Shown: piece after piece, positions 21,073 through 34,515 of the stretch
Position numbering within the stretch: position 1 is the first letter of the stretch
Layout of the letters: every line of letters starts with the position of its first letter
Source: Hirsutella rhossiliensis
Lineage: Eukaryota > Ascomycota > Sordariomycetes > Hypocreales > Ophiocordycipitaceae
Direction of reading: 5' to 3'
Assembly (NCBI RefSeq): GCF_020360975.1
Contig: NW_025408673.1
Coordinates: 1,364,001 to 1,428,000, forward strand
DNA: 64,000 nt
Translations under genes and position numbers: made by a program
The notes under the pieces: generated by a model
What the model was told of the DNA's origin: nothing
The model's input: only the letters and a program-made list of their open reading frames with translations
Databases searched by the model: none

Positions 21073-23601
21073 TTTATTAGTTTATTATTTTTATTTATTA
21101 GCTTAAATAAGGCCTTAAACTTATTAAGGGCTATAGCTCTTATAAACTTATATATATATTCTTATATAAGGTTAAGATATTTATACTTTAATAAAGACCT
21201 TTTAGCGTTTTCCCTTATTAACCTTTTTTTAGCGCGTAGCTTATATCTCTTTAACCTTAAACTTATCCTTACTTTTTACCTTAATTATAAGTAGTTAAGC
21301 GTCTATAACTTCTTTTCTAAGTAATAAGTTAAAAGAAGCTTAGTAAAAGAGGTTTATATTAATCTTATTATAAACCCTTATTAAAAGACTATTAAGCTCT
21401 ATAACCTATAAGCTAATAACTCTTTATACTATAAACTTAAAATAAAGCTAGTTAAGCTTCTTTTTTAGCTATATTAACCTATAAGTATAAAGGTCTAGCT
21501 ATATATTATCCCTTACTATAAACCTATCTATTAAAGCCTTAGTTTTATAAGTATACTACTTTTAATATTACGCTATAGTAGTAATTAAAGATTAATAATA
21601 ATTTATAGTCTTTAATTGCTTTTATATAAATATAAAAGCGCGGCCTTTTAAAAATAAACTACTATACTACTTTATTATTATATTTATAGTAAAGAGTACT
21701 AGTAAAGGTAGTTTAAAGCTATATATTATAAAGAATAGGGCTATTATAATAAAGAAATATAGTTTACTATTTAATATAAGTTAAGCTATAAGGAGCTATT
21801 AATCTTAGTTTACTTAGTTATAAGCTATTATAGCCTATAAGTAAGCTTATACTTCTTAGGTAACCCTTTTAAGCTCTTTACTAGTTTATATATATTATAC
21901 TATACTAAGTAGCTATATAATTTAAAGTAGCTAGTTTAATTTACTTCCTTATTATATATAATAAAGGCTAGCTAGCTATATAAGTAAACTTAGTATTATA
22001 AGAAGCGCTTTATATAAGACTTTATATCTATAGATAATATTAGCTTAAATACTATAGATTTACTAAGTTAGTCTTTAATTACCTATATATAATAATTACT
22101 ACCTTTTATAAGTAAGAGGTTTATTATAAAGTCTATTTATATATATATATAATACCGGTTAAATACTAAAAGCTACTTTAATAGCCCTTTAAGTTATACC
22201 TTTTAGATTTTAATATAGCTATAAATATTATAGTTATAAAGAAAGTAATAAATATAGTATTATAAAAAGAGCTAGTAAAAGTCTCTTATAAGGCCTACTA
22301 TTATTCCTTACTAGCTTAAGTAACCTATAATACTAAAGTTATATATAAGCTAAACTAGCTTCCCTTAAAGCTTATTTTATTTATTTAGCTTTAGCGGTCT
22401 ATCTTTTTCCTTAGCTTTTATAATATATAATATACTTAGTACCTATAGTCTCCCTTATTAATATAAGTGCTTATATAAGTTAATATAATAATTAGCTACT
22501 TATACCTTTAGCTTAAGCTTTAAATCTAAGTATTATAGACTAAACTTAATAGCGTAGTATATACTTTTATAGGTACGGTCTATAAATAATATCCTATCTT
22601 ATAAGCGTTAAAGGACTTTATATTAAAGTACCCTTACTATATACTTTTTAAGGCTAATTTATCTATCCTCTTTAAACTAAGGTAAGGGTATAAGGAGGCG
22701 CTTATTTAATAGCCCTATACCTTCCTTTATTATAAAAGCTTTTATATAAGTTTATAGCGCTTTTTATAGGATAGGCTATAGGTCTTACGCTTAAATATCT
22801 ACTATTATTAGCTAGTCTTAATCTCTTTAAGAAAGCGCGTTTAGTACTATAAAGTCTTACTTTAGTTAATACTTAATTATAAAGTTAAAGTATAAGAAAT
22901 ACTTTACTTAGTAGGCTTATTACTTTAAAAGGTACTAGCGGGATATAAAGTACTTAAGGTTCCTATAATCTATAAGAACTTTAAAGCTCTTATAGCTTTA
23001 AAACTCTACTTATTATTACTTAAGGTAGCTAATAATTACTAGTATCTTCTTATTATAAATAATATAATTCCGCTCTACTAAGGTTAGGTTATAAGCGTAA
23101 AATACTATTAATAACTTCTACTTATCTACCTCTTAAAAGAGTATCTCTCTAAGTACCTAGCCGCTATAGTTTACTTTAACTAATATAAACTAGTTAAAGT
23201 CCTATTAAAGTAGTACTAAGGCTTATAATATTAAGTCCTTAAGTTTATAAAACGCTCCTTTTTATATAAGCCCTTAATAAAAAGCAGTCTTTTTTTAGTA
23301 ATATTATTTAAGGATATTATAATATAAAAGACGCCCTTAATAAATATCTTATAATAGTTCGTAAACCTAAGAAAGCTTTATATACTTATTTATATAGTTA
23401 GGGCCGCTTAGTCTTAGATCGCTTAGATCTTTATAAGGTCCGCTTATATACCTATACTTATATAGATAATAAAGCTTAGGTACTTAACCCTTTTAACCTT
23501 AAGTTTATAGTTATCTAAGTTAAGGTAAAGCTTATAAAGTTAAAGGTACTTTAAGACCTTTTTTACTTTTTATATATAGTCCTTATAAAAGCCGCTTATA
23601 T
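21073..23601 (-). pseudogene. Ty3/Gypsy pol fragment (reverse transcriptase, RNase H, integrase), RIP-dead
   Basis: Read on the minus strand, the end of reverse transcriptase lies near 23140-23230, with a block resembling F-x-x-L-K-D-L-I...A-L-V-L followed by a residue pattern matching V-E-T-D-A-S-G-x-x-x-G-x-V-L. RNase H follows near 22880-23060, including K-Y-F-x-S-R-Q-Y-L. The integrase core begins near 22120 with x-D-F-I...L-L-L-x-K-G. Reverse transcriptase before integrase defines the Gypsy order. Stops are everywhere from RIP. Gag and both LTRs are missing; the right end is cut by the Copia-A LTR at 23602. Confidence 0.75.
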
Positions 23602-26600
23602 TATTAGAAAGTATAGCTTAATTTTATAGCTCTTAGAGATATTCTTTAGTAAGAGGAACTAAGGAAGCTAAAAAAATAAGTTTTAAAGAAAGAGCTAAAA
23701 AGAAGTATAAAGAGGAGGGTAAGGGTAAGAGGGGAAATAATAGTAGCGATAGCTTTATATAAAGGTAGTAAGAGATAAGATAGATATACTAGTAATAGCT
23801 AGAAAGGAAGGGAAAAACTAGTAAAAAGCTTAGTAGTTAAGAGGATATTAATAGCTTCTTTAAGTATAATCTTCTTTATTAATTACGATATTAAATAAGT
23901 ATAAAAAGAGGCGTTAAATAAAAGAAAGAAAGAGAATTAAAGTAATAAAATAATTACTGCCTTTACTAGCAGCCTATTAAGTATACCTTCTACCTAGAAA
24001 AGCACCTAACTAAGGACTATAACTGCCTTAGCGATAAGGCTAGCTAAGGCTGCTCTTACTTTAAGGTCTAATACTATAACTATAAGGGAGAGCACCTTAT
24101 AACTAATAAAGTATAATATAAAGTCTATAAGGGAATAACTAATACTTAATAGCCTTAGCCCCTTTACGCTTATAAGGCCTTAAAAGCCCCTTAAGCCCCT
24201 TAGGCCTAACTACGACCCTATTAGTATTATATAGTATAATACTAATAGGTAGGAAATAGCTAACCTATTAATCTTAAAGTAAGCCTTAGAAATAAGAGCG
24301 GACCTTATCTTATTATAAGAGCCTTACTTTTATAAGATTAATAATAGCTATATCCTTATATAGTATCTAGCCTATAACGGTTATAACCCTTATCCCTTTT
24401 ACTAACTTTCCTAAGCTCGCTAGGAGGCCTAGGGTTATAGCTTATTAGAGGAAGGAAGCTTAGATAGAAGCTAGCCTTAGCTTTAACCTCTTTTACGATC
24501 TTAATATATAGGCTATAAGGGTAAAAGGCGCTAAGCTATTTACCCTTATTAACTTATATAACGAAAAAGAAGTTAAAGGGTCCTTAGCTAGCTAAGGCTA
24601 GTAAGGGCCCCTTATAATAGAAAGGCTACTATTAATAGCCTAGCTCTTATAGTAGCCCTTCCTACTAGTAAGGGACTTTAACCTATACTACCCTTATTAA
24701 AACCCTTTTATAGAACCCTTTAAGGCCTATAAGGTAGAAGCCCTTATTAGCTAGCTCGACCGCTATAAAGCTTCCTTACTAATAGATCTTAAGGTAGCTA
24801 TAAAAGGCACCTATTAAAGGAAAGGCTTAAAAGGGGCCTCGGTTATAGACCTTACTTTTTATAGCCCCTTTAAATAGCTAACCTAAGCTAACTTCCGCTT
24901 CCTAGAAGCTATAGGCTTAGATTATAAGCCTATAGCCTTTAAAGCTAGCTTAAGGGGCTATAATAGGCTACTACTAGCTAGGCCTACTACTTATAATTAT
25001 AGGAAAGTAAACTAAAGGGTATTCTTAGAATACCTAGCTAAGAAGGAATAGGACCTCCTTATAGCTATAGAGAGGGCTATAAAAAAAGATAACTTAGAAG
25101 GGATAGCTTCCCTTTTAATAAGAACCCTTATAAAGGCCTCGAACGTAGTAATACCGAAAAAGAGGCCTTATAAGGGATCTAAGCCCTAGTAAACTAACGA
25201 GCTAATATACTTTCGGAAAGCCCTAAGCCTAGCCTAATAGGCTTATAGGCTAGCCTAGGATAAAGAGAGCTAGAAGAGCTTTATAAAGGCCCGAAATAGC
25301 TTTAAGTATACTATTAAGGCTACTAAAAAGTAATACTAAGAGAGCTTTTTAATAAAAGTAATAGGAAAGGATATCTTTATAGCCTTTTCCTATACTAAGG
25401 CTAGAGCTAACCCTACCCTTCTTAGTATCTTATATATAAAAGAAGGGATAAAGGTAAAAGCTAATACCTTTATAGAAAAATATAAGGCCTTCCTAATAAC
25501 CTTTTTCCTAACCCTAGACCTTAGCCCTAGCCCTCCTTTTAGCCCCCCTTAGAGCCTAGAAAAAAAAGAGCCCTTAGGCTATATAAGTAGTAAGGGCATA
25601 GTTAAGTAGGACTAGCTAGAGCTAAAAGACCCTAAGATTAAGAGGGCTATTTTTAGCTCTTTTAATAAGAAAGCCCTAAGCCCGGACTCCCTTAGCTTCC
25701 TCCCTATTTAATATACGTATAAAGCTATCCCTATAGTCTTTAATAGGGCCTATAAAGCTTTATTTAACTAAGGATACTACCTTAAGGTATAAAAGGAAGC
25801 TATAGGAATTATACTTCCTAAGTAAAATAAGTAAGACTATACTATCCCTAAGGCCTATAAGGTTATAAGTCTACTTAACTACTGAGGAAAAGTCCTCGAA
25901 AAGCTATATACTACCTAGCTAAGCTATTTAGCTAATACGGCCGGGCTTTTAAACCCTACGTAGCTAGGGGGACGAAAGTAGCGGTTAGCTATAAATATAG
26001 CCCTCCTCCTTTTATACTATATCCAAAAGAAGCGGGAGTCTAATAAGAAGGCTATTACTAGTACCCTCTTATTAAATATAAAGGGCGCCTTTAATTTCGT
26101 ATTAAAGGAATAGCTTATAAGGGTCCTAAGGGAATTAAACCTCCCTAAGGCCCTTATAAGCTAGGTAGACTACTTCCTTACTAAAAGGAAGATCTAGCTA
26201 GCCTTCGAGGGGCAAGTCTAGCCCCTTATAGACCTAGTAATAAGGGTGCCCTAAAGGTCCCTTATTAGCCTTATTTTATTCCTCTTATATATAAGGGGGA
26301 TACTAGCGGCTAAGGGATACTAGCTATCTTATATAGATAACTTTAGTATCTCTATAACGTTAACCTTAGCTAAGAAGAACGTTTAGTAGCTATAAGTAAT
26401 AGCTACTAACCTATTCGAATAAGCTAAAGACTAAGGGGTCTACTTCGACCCCTTAAAGATAGAACTTATTTACTTTAATAGGCAACGACAGCCTATTTTA
26501 AAGGGTATAATAGTAGGAGGCTTATTTTTTAAGGCAAAGCCCTTAATATAGTAGCTAGGGGTCTTCTTTAATTCTAGGCTCTTATTTAAATAATATATTA

Positions 26601-28523
26601 AGAAGAAGGTAGTATCTATATAAGCTACCTTTAAAGGACTATCCCGCTTAACCTCTATATAAAAAGGCTTATTATTTAGAGCCTTTAAATAGCTTTACTA
26701 GGCCTATATAACCTCTATAGTAGACTATAGGGCCTAACTTTAATATAGGGGGCCTAAGACCCCTAAGAACCTTATAAAGCCTTTTTAAAAGCTATAAAAC
26801 TAAGCTCTTTTAAAGGTCTTAAGGGCCTTTAAAGGATCCCTTATTAGGGCCTTAGAAGCTAAAGCGGCCCTACTATTACTAGAGGTATAATTTAAGAGGA
26901 TATACCTCTCCTACGCCCTTTAAACCCTATACCTCTTACCTAGTTACCCTATAAGGCAGGCTTACGACCTAGCTATATAAGATAATCTCGCTAACTTAGG
27001 CTCTAACCTAGGGGCCTTAAGCTATATTAGGCTATATATATAGCTCTTCTACCTCCTTAAAGGTCTAGTAGCGCTTATAGGACCTAATTATAACTTAGAA
27101 AGAAGGAAAGCTAGCTAAGAGCCCTTATAGGCCTTAGAGCCTAAGGCCTCTATTATAATAATAAAGGCCTTTAAGCCCTTAGCTAAGAAGTAATACTAAC
27201 GCCTCTTAGCTAGCCTAGCTAGCCTAGAAGACTTTAGGTTATAGCCCTTAGCCTTTTATACCGACGGCTCTAAGGGGTGCCTTAAGGGGTACCTTATAGA
27301 GACTAATACTTACTCTTTCTACGAAATAAGCCTAGAAAATAAGCCTATTAAGGCGTACTATAAGAACCTAAGGCCCTTAATCGAAGTAGCTAATATAGAG
27401 CTATTCGCGATACTAAGGGTCTTAAAGGACCTAGCTAAGAGGCCTCGGCCCTTAAAGCTTAGCCCTCTTAGCCCCCTTATAAATACCTATACCTTTATAG
27501 ATAGCTAAGCTACTATAAAAAAGGTTATAGGTTTTTAGGACCTAGCTATATATATTAAAAGGCTCCTATTTAGCTTAGAAGCCTCTTATAATATATAGCT
27601 ATACTAGTGCCCTAGTTACCTAGGGATCTTTAGTAACGAGCTAGCTAACTAGCTAGCTAAAAAAGGCTTAGGGGCCCTTACTTAAAGGACCCCCTTAGTC
27701 TTTATTAGCTACTTATAAAGAAAGGTCTAGTAAGCTACTACGGACTATTAAAAGGGACTCTAGGCTACTAAGGCGGCTAAAGGCCTTAGTACTAAGGGCT
27801 TAGGTAAGTACTATACGTCTATTTAAAAGACCCCCCGCTTAGCCCTTAGCCTAGAAAAGGACCTTATAAGGAGGCCTAGGCCGACCTTCTCGGCCTTTTA
27901 CTAGCTCTTCTTTAAGGCTAGCTTCTTATTTTCCTTCTTAAAAAGGACTAATAAAGTAGACCGAGATAATTACCGCTATAGTAAAGGAAGGTATACGGCT
28001 AGGCACCTTATCCTAAGGTACTTAAACTATAAGAGGGAAAGAGAGGTCCTTTACTAAACCTCTAAGAGATAAAAGGGGGCCCTTAGCCTACCTATTCTTT
28101 ATAGCTCTAAGGAAAGAAGGGAAGCCCTTCTAACCTTCTTAGCTTAAATAGAGATAGGGATAGCTAAGTAGCTCGAAAAGGAGTAACCTAGGGGCCCTAG
28201 GGCCCTTAGGGGGGAAAATCACCGCGTAGGAGGAACTAAACTAACCTTTCCTTTATTATTGCCTTTATAGCTACCCTTTCCTTAATTAGTTATAAGCCCC
28301 TAAGCTCTATAGCTAGCTAGGACTACTAATAAGGGCCTAGGCCCTTATAAGCCTTACTATAGCCCTAGAGGCTATATATAAGTAATAATATAAAAAAAAT
28401 TACTCCCTTTCTATAATTACTACCCTTATAAGAATTAAATATCTTTGCCCTACCTATCTAACCCCTTACTTTTAATTTTACCTTTATATATTTTTCTATA
28501 CTTCTTATATCTCTTTTATAAAA
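23602..28523 (+). repeat. Copia-A LTR split by a LINE insertion
   Basis: The LTR's first part is 23602-23958 and its last part 28405-28523, ending just before a primer-binding site (gttataagccgaggagg at 28524). Between them sits the LINE at 23959-28397. It is the 5' LTR of a plus-strand Copia-A piece that continues into gag. Confidence 0.85.
23959..28397 (+). mobile_element. Tad-like LINE, 5'-truncated, RIP-dead
   Basis: It starts inside the ORF1 zinc-knuckle block and runs through endonuclease (about 24560-25200) and reverse transcriptase (about 25700-26500). The catalytic box there reads Ser-Tyr-Ile-Asp-Asn-Phe-Ser near 26320-26340, from YIDD. An RNase H domain follows (Phe-Tyr-Thr-Asp-Gly-Ser-Lys near 27260), then a 3' untranslated region and a short poly(A) at about 28391-28399. 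The duplication aattact lies at 23952-23958 and 28398-28404. RNase H in ORF2 is a feature of the Tad1 clade. It inserted into a Copia-A LTR, and both were later RIPped. Confidence 0.85.
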
Positions 28524-29545
28524 GTTATAAGCCGAGGAGGAATAGAGTTCTTATACCTTCTAGCTACTATAAAAAGCCCCTTTTACCCTTCTTAATAAAA
28601 AAGCTGATTTTTAACTAACTTTTCTACCTTTTCCCGCTAAAATATTAAAAAAACATCTACTACCTTTATAGTCTATAAGACGATTCTTATAGAGCCTTAA
28701 GATTAAGATAAGTAGGTAAAAGAGCTATAAGCTTATATAGATAGAACTATCTATATTTTAGTTTTCTTTAATAAGTAGGACCCTCTTAAGCCCCTTCTTT
28801 ATCTTAAGGTAACGGATTTTATAAAAGGAGCTTCCCTTTTTTTAAGCTAACCTTTATATAATAAAGAGCTTTTTTTACTACCTTAAGTAACTATAAGAGT
28901 TATTATAAGGAATACCTTTATAAGATAAAGCTATTAACTACTACTTATATAGTAATAATAGAATCCGTTAGTAATATAAAGCTAATCTCTTTTTAAGAAG
29001 AAAAGACTCTTAAGTAATAGCTTTTAAAGCTTAAGACCTTAATAGCCTCCTTAAGGGGCTATATAACTAACTATATTAAGAAGACCTATATAGTATACCT
29101 AGGAGCCTTTTTTACTAAGAACCTACTAGCTTCTTTATAGCTAGCTAAGTAAGAAGAAATCCTTAAGAAAGCTAACTAATACTTTTTAATAAAAGCTCTT
29201 TCTAGCTAGTAGCTATAGGATATATCTACTAATAAAGCTTATTAGTAATAGTTACTTAATAATCTTTTAAGAAGCTAGCTAAGAACTAAATAAAAAGGCT
29301 ACTAAAGTATAATAATAACTAGTCTTATTCTTTTATAGCTAGTACTTAACTTAGATAGCTTAACCTACTACCCTTATAGCTACTATAGCTACTCTAGCTA
29401 TAGCTTCTACTACTACTACTACTACTCTAGCTTTAGCTCCGCCTCTTACTCTAGGCCCGGCCCCGGTTTAGTTAGTTAGACCGGCCTAACTAGTTATTTA
29501 ATAAACCTTTTAGTTTATTAGTTAAAAAATTAAGGAACTAATTAA
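28524..29545 (+). pseudogene. Copia-A primer site and gag fragment, RIP-dead
   Basis: It begins with the tRNA-Met half primer site at 28524-28540 and follows Copia-A gag up to the point equivalent to about 7250. There it stops abruptly and joins a minus-strand Copia-A piece starting in reverse transcriptase. Confidence 0.8.
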
Positions 29546-32500
29546 AAAGAAGGGGTAATCTTTATAGTCTATATAGAGCTTTCCTAAGCCGTAAAACCTT
29601 TCCTAGCTATTAAAAACTAAGAGGAAGTCGTATATAGATAACTTCTTCTTCCTTAAGAGGGCAGTTAATAAAGGCGTTAACTATATCTATCTAATCGAGC
29701 TCGAGGTCGAATTCTGCTACTATAGCTATAAGGGTCCGAAAAGATATCCCTACTAGGGTGGTTGCCCTAGTAGGTAGATCCCTCCTTTCCTATTAATTCC
29801 TATAGATAACTAGCCGGGCTTTATACTTCTAAAGAAAGCCGTGTTTATTATCTTATAGATAAAGACCTACTTATAGCTAAGGACCTATTTTCCTCTTACT
29901 TTTTCCTTAAGGACCTCTTCGAAAGACCCTATCTCTTTATATAAGGCTAGGTAGTCTTTCTAGGCCTAGAAAAACTAGTCTTTAAAAGGGTATTTTTCTA
30001 GCTACTTCTAGTTTATTAGTAGGTCTAGGAGGTCTCTTTTATATACCTTCCTTACTAATAGCTATAGCTTAAAGAGCCGGCCTACTATAAACGCTCTATA
30101 GGAACCGTCTTTTATTAGCGTTAGGTAGAAGTCGGAAATACGATCGAAATAAAAGAGAGGTTAGTCTTCTTTAGTATCTATATTAGGCCCTATACCTTCC
30201 TTTGCTTCTTAAAGTAAGGATAAAAAGGCAGCTAGGTAATCCTTTAAGAGAGGTACCTTTCCTACCCCCTTAGGGGTCGAGATAGGAAGACTAACTAAAA
30301 AAGCTACTTTTAGATCTTCTTTTTATTCTATAAGAGGAGGCGTAGGTAGGTAGGCGTATTTTAGCTCTACCGCTTTCTTATAGTCTCCTTCTTTATCTAG
30401 ATTATCTAATCTAGTAGCTTCCTCTTTTTCTTCTTCCTCGAAGTCGGCGTTATCTTCGACTACTTCGACGTTAGTTTCTTCTTCCGTTTCCTTATCTAAG
30501 ACCTCTTCTTAAGACTATTAGGAAGGGGGGATTTAAATCTTTTAAATTAGCTAACGTTAAGAGAGTAAGAGGGGCTATTAATCCCTCTTTCCGTTAAAGA
30601 AGCTAGATTTATTAAAAATTTTATCCTTAGTCGAAATAACCTTTTATAGAAAAGGAATCTAGATCTAAAAGATATTTATAGAATTATAGCTAACGAGGTA
30701 ACTAATAAAGGCTCTAGGATTAAGCTTTCTTTTCTTCTTCCTTTTTAGCTATATATTAGTAGTTATTACGTATACCTTATATTTATAGGTATAAAGGTAG
30801 GCTAGCGAGGCCCTCTTCTTTATAAAGAGCTTAAGGGGGGATTTCTAGTCTATTCCTTAAGTCTTAAAAAGGGTCTTTAGGTCCCTATAGTCCTTTAGTC
30901 CCCTAGGTCCCTTAGGGTCCGGTTCTAAAGGTAATAGGCGGTCTTAACGACCTCCCTTTAAAGGTCGTATAGAAGCCTTATAGTAAGTCTTATTATATAG
31001 GCCCTTTCTATTATAGCACCCCTTAATCTTTCTACCCCTCCGTTTTAGGCCTAGGTATTTAGTACTAATAGGAGGGGTAAAATGCCCCTTTTTTAAAGCT
31101 AATTTAAGATATCCTTCGTAAATAGCTCTCTATTAAACTATATCTTCTTTACCTTATAGCTAAAGTAGGATTTTATCTAGTTAACGAAGTCCTAGAGGGC
31201 AAACTAGTTATACTTACTTAAGTAGGTCTATAAGAAATAAGGGAAAACTATCCTTAAAAAAGCGTTTATAAAGAATATTACCCTAACGAAGCTTTCCTAA
31301 TCCCTAGAGACGTTAGTCTAATCGACCTAAATTTCCTTATATAGCTAGTCCGGCCGTAAAGGCGTTTATCTAGAAATTCGTCTCTTAGTCTTTCCTTAGC
31401 CGTAGTATTCGCATTTAACGGTCTTTAGGCCCCTTATTCGTACGCCTTATTATTAACCTAGCTTATATAAAGCTAGGGGGCCCGGGTAACTAAGTCGTAC
31501 GTACTAAAGAATGCTGTCTCCTTAGGCTGCTGGAAGATAGTCTTTAGATCCTACCCTCCTAGTAGGGAAAGCTAATTTCTTAAGAGATTCCTTCCTAAGG
31601 ATAGGTTAGCATTCGAGAATATATTAACCGAATTTCTCCTCGATAAGACTAATAGTCTAATTCTTTTAGACTAGCCTTATAGGCTTAGACGTTATATCCT
31701 AGAAGATTCCTTCCTCTTAAAGAAGGTAAAAGGAAATTAAGCTCGTTAAAAGTCAAGGGCAAAAAGCTACCCTTTTTCGTCGAAGAATTTATATAGACCT
31801 ATTAGGTAATTTCATCGTAAAATTCACCCTTCTATATCCCTCTATCTATATAGTTAATTCCCTAATAATAAGATATTCCTTTTATACCTTTTTAAAGGAC
31901 TAGAATCGTAAGAGTATATTATAGATATCGAGGGAAGTACTAGAGTTAAGGATAGCTGATTTTTATAGGGGATAATTAAAGGGTTCTAATAGTTAGTTTT
32001 AGCCTTATTAATCCGTAGGGAAGATAAAGGCCGGATTTACTATACTAACGATTTTCCCTTAAATTTATAGTAGCAGCGTTAGTTACTATTTCTTAGTAAC
32101 CTAAATCTTATCTATCTTCTTTTATAACGAGGGGTCCTCCTTAAGAGACTATTATACTATTTCTCATAGCCTCTTTAAAGGGTTAATTCCTTTAGGTCGG
32201 TTTTCCTCGAAGACCTACTAGTAGTCTTCTAGCTAATAGGGCTTTTTATATGCTTAGTAGGTAGGTCGATTCCTCTTTATACGTTTCTTTAAGGAATTCT
32301 TATCCCGTTCTAGAAGGTCTGCTTAAAAACCCTCCCTTTTTACCCCTTATTGCTAATTTAAACGAAGAGGTTCGATTTCGACTAGTTCCTTAATTTTTCG
32401 TTTAACGGACTAAAAGGTCTATTAAGGGACTAGTCGGGCCGGTCTAACTAACGGGACCGGGGCCGGGCCCGGAGCAAGATATATAGCTAGGGCCGGGGCT

Positions 32501-34056
32501 ATAGCTATAGTTAACGACGGCGTTAAGGCTCTCGAGGGAGGAGGAGCTAAAAAGGTAATAGCTATAGTAGTAGCAGCGGGATCCGTAGTAATAAGGGCTA
32601 TAGGTCGAACAGTCTAGGTCGAGTGCTAGCCTCGAAGGAATAAGACTACTTACTATTATACTTTAGTAGCCTCTTTATTTAGTTCCTAGCTAGCTTCTCG
32701 AAAGATAGTCGAGTAACTATTACTAATTGTAAGGAACGGTGTTCCTATTATAAATAAAGCAGCTATAATATACTCTCCCGATTATATAAGCCAATAAGTA
32801 GTATATTAATTATAGACAAAATCACATCTTATAGAGCAAGAATCGCTCGTCATTTTGCATGTTATTATGCATTAAACGGGTTGCCGGTTATCGTATAATC
32901 GGGAATCGAAGGAATAGAGCTAGCTTAGAATGCTAGCTAAGACCTCTCAAGAACACCGGCACGACCAACCTCCTTTAAACACGAATATCAGTGGAACCAA
33001 GACACTTCCAGATTCACTCGAGGTATCACGGAATTCCTCAGTCTCAGGGCTATACGGCAGCCTAAATCTGGTCCCGAAAGGTTCTTCCGTTCAGCTACAA
33101 TTGCCTATATAAGACAGCATGTCCGCTAGTAGATAGATAGAGAATCATTAACTTAAACACCTCTTCCACACACCAATATACTACCAATAAATTCCGTTGA
33201 AAATCCTACCTTATACTCCTTCTTCCCCTCTATCACGTAGTCTTACGTGATTCCTTGATTTCCCAAAATTCCGCTTTTGCTTATATACCTTAAGACTAAT
33301 AGGCTTTATTAGTAGAGATATATCCTATAGCTACTAGCTAGAAAGAGCTTCTATAAGGAAGTATTAGTTAGCCTCCTCGAGGATCTCTTCTTACTTAGCT
33401 AGCTACGAAGAAGCTAGTAGGTTCCTAGTAGAAAAGGCTCTTAGGTAGGCCGTATAGGTCTTCCTAATACGGTTAGTTATATAACCTCTTAAGGGAGCTA
33501 TTAAGGTCTCGAGCTTTAAAAGCTACTACCTAGGAGTCTCTTCCTGTTAAAGAGAGATTAGCTTTATAGCACTAATAGATTCTATTATCGCTATATAAGC
33601 AGCCGTTAGTAGCTTCGTTTTATAGAGGTATTCCTTTCGGTAACTCTTATAGTCGCTTAAGGTAGTAGAAAAAGCTCTCTATTATATAAAGGTTAGCTTA
33701 GAGAAGAGGGAAGCTCCCTCTATAAAGTCCGTTGCCCTAGGATAAAGAGGGGGCTCGAGAGGGTCCTACTTATTAAAGAAGACTAAATTATAGATAGTTC
33801 TATCTATATAAGCCTATAGCTCCTTTACCTACTTATCTTAATCTTAGGGCTCTATAAGAATCGTTCTATAGACCGTAGGGATAGTAGAGGAGTCGATTTT
33901 CGTTATCGTTATAAAAGAAGAGGGGGGGGTAGAAAAGTTAGTTAAAAATCGGCTTTTTTAGTAAGAGGGGTAAAAGAGAGCTACGAGTAATATAAGAAGT
34001 ATGCCTTTTATAGTAGCCGGAAGGTATAGGAATACTACTCCTCCTAGGCTTATAAC
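29546..34056 (-). pseudogene. Copia-A pol and gag (minus strand), RIP-dead, interrupted by LTR2
   Basis: In reverse complement it matches Copia-A from reverse transcriptase (left end, equivalent to about 10045) back through integrase (around 31000-31700), protease (about 32000) and gag (32400-34000) to the primer site cctcctaggcttataac at 34040-34056. An LTR2 copy sits in gag at 32728-33295. RNase H and the 3' LTR are missing because of the junction at 29545. Confidence 0.8.
32728..33295 (+). repeat. Solo LTR2, not RIPped, with 5-bp target duplication
   Basis: This 568-bp copy runs from tgtaaggaac to ccttaaga, with ctaat at 32723-32727 and 33296-33300. The uninterrupted target is seen at 46100-46130. 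CA and TG are abundant, in sharp contrast to the DNA on both sides and to the RIPped copies at 19722 and 37026. It has a TATA box, tatataag, at 33106-33113. It also has a perfect 8-bp stem, atcacgta/tacgtgat, at 33232-33251. A short open frame at 32930-33112 is LTR sequence, not a gene. Confidence 0.9.
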
Positions 34057-34515
34057 TCTCGTAAAGAGAAATATAAGAAGTATATATAAAATACGTAAAG
34101 GTAAAATTAAAAGTAAGGGGTCGGATAGGTAAGGCAAAGAGATTTAATTCTTATAGGAGCAGTAATAAAGGTAGGGGAGTAATTATTATATTACCTTAAT
34201 TATCCTTCTTTCCTTTATCTAACGCCCTTATTTATACCCGTTTAGTATCTTAATTAATAAAGAAGATCCTACTTAAAGAAGCTACTAATTTCCTTTTAAC
34301 TACTAAGTTATTTACTAGTTTTTCCCTTCCTTTCTAGCCGTTTCTAGTATATCCGTTTTATCCCTCGCTACTTTATACTTTCCCTTATACCCCTACCCTC
34401 CTTTCTATACCTCTTTTTAGCTCCTTCTTTTATACTAGGTGTTTTTTAGCTTCCTTAGTCCCTTATACTAAGGGATATCTCTAAGAACTATAAAATTAAG
34501 CTATACTTCGCGATA
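34057..34515 (-). repeat. 5' LTR of the minus-strand Copia-A piece
   Basis: This 459-bp LTR runs from tctcgtaaag to cgcgata, directly next to the primer site at 34040-34056. It is inserted against the Copia-2 relic that begins at 34516. The expected partner duplication is lost on the rearranged side. Confidence 0.87.

Noticed and set aside
32930..33112. 60-codon frame
   Set aside because: It lies wholly within the LTR2 copy, upstream of and across its TATA box, so it is LTR sequence.
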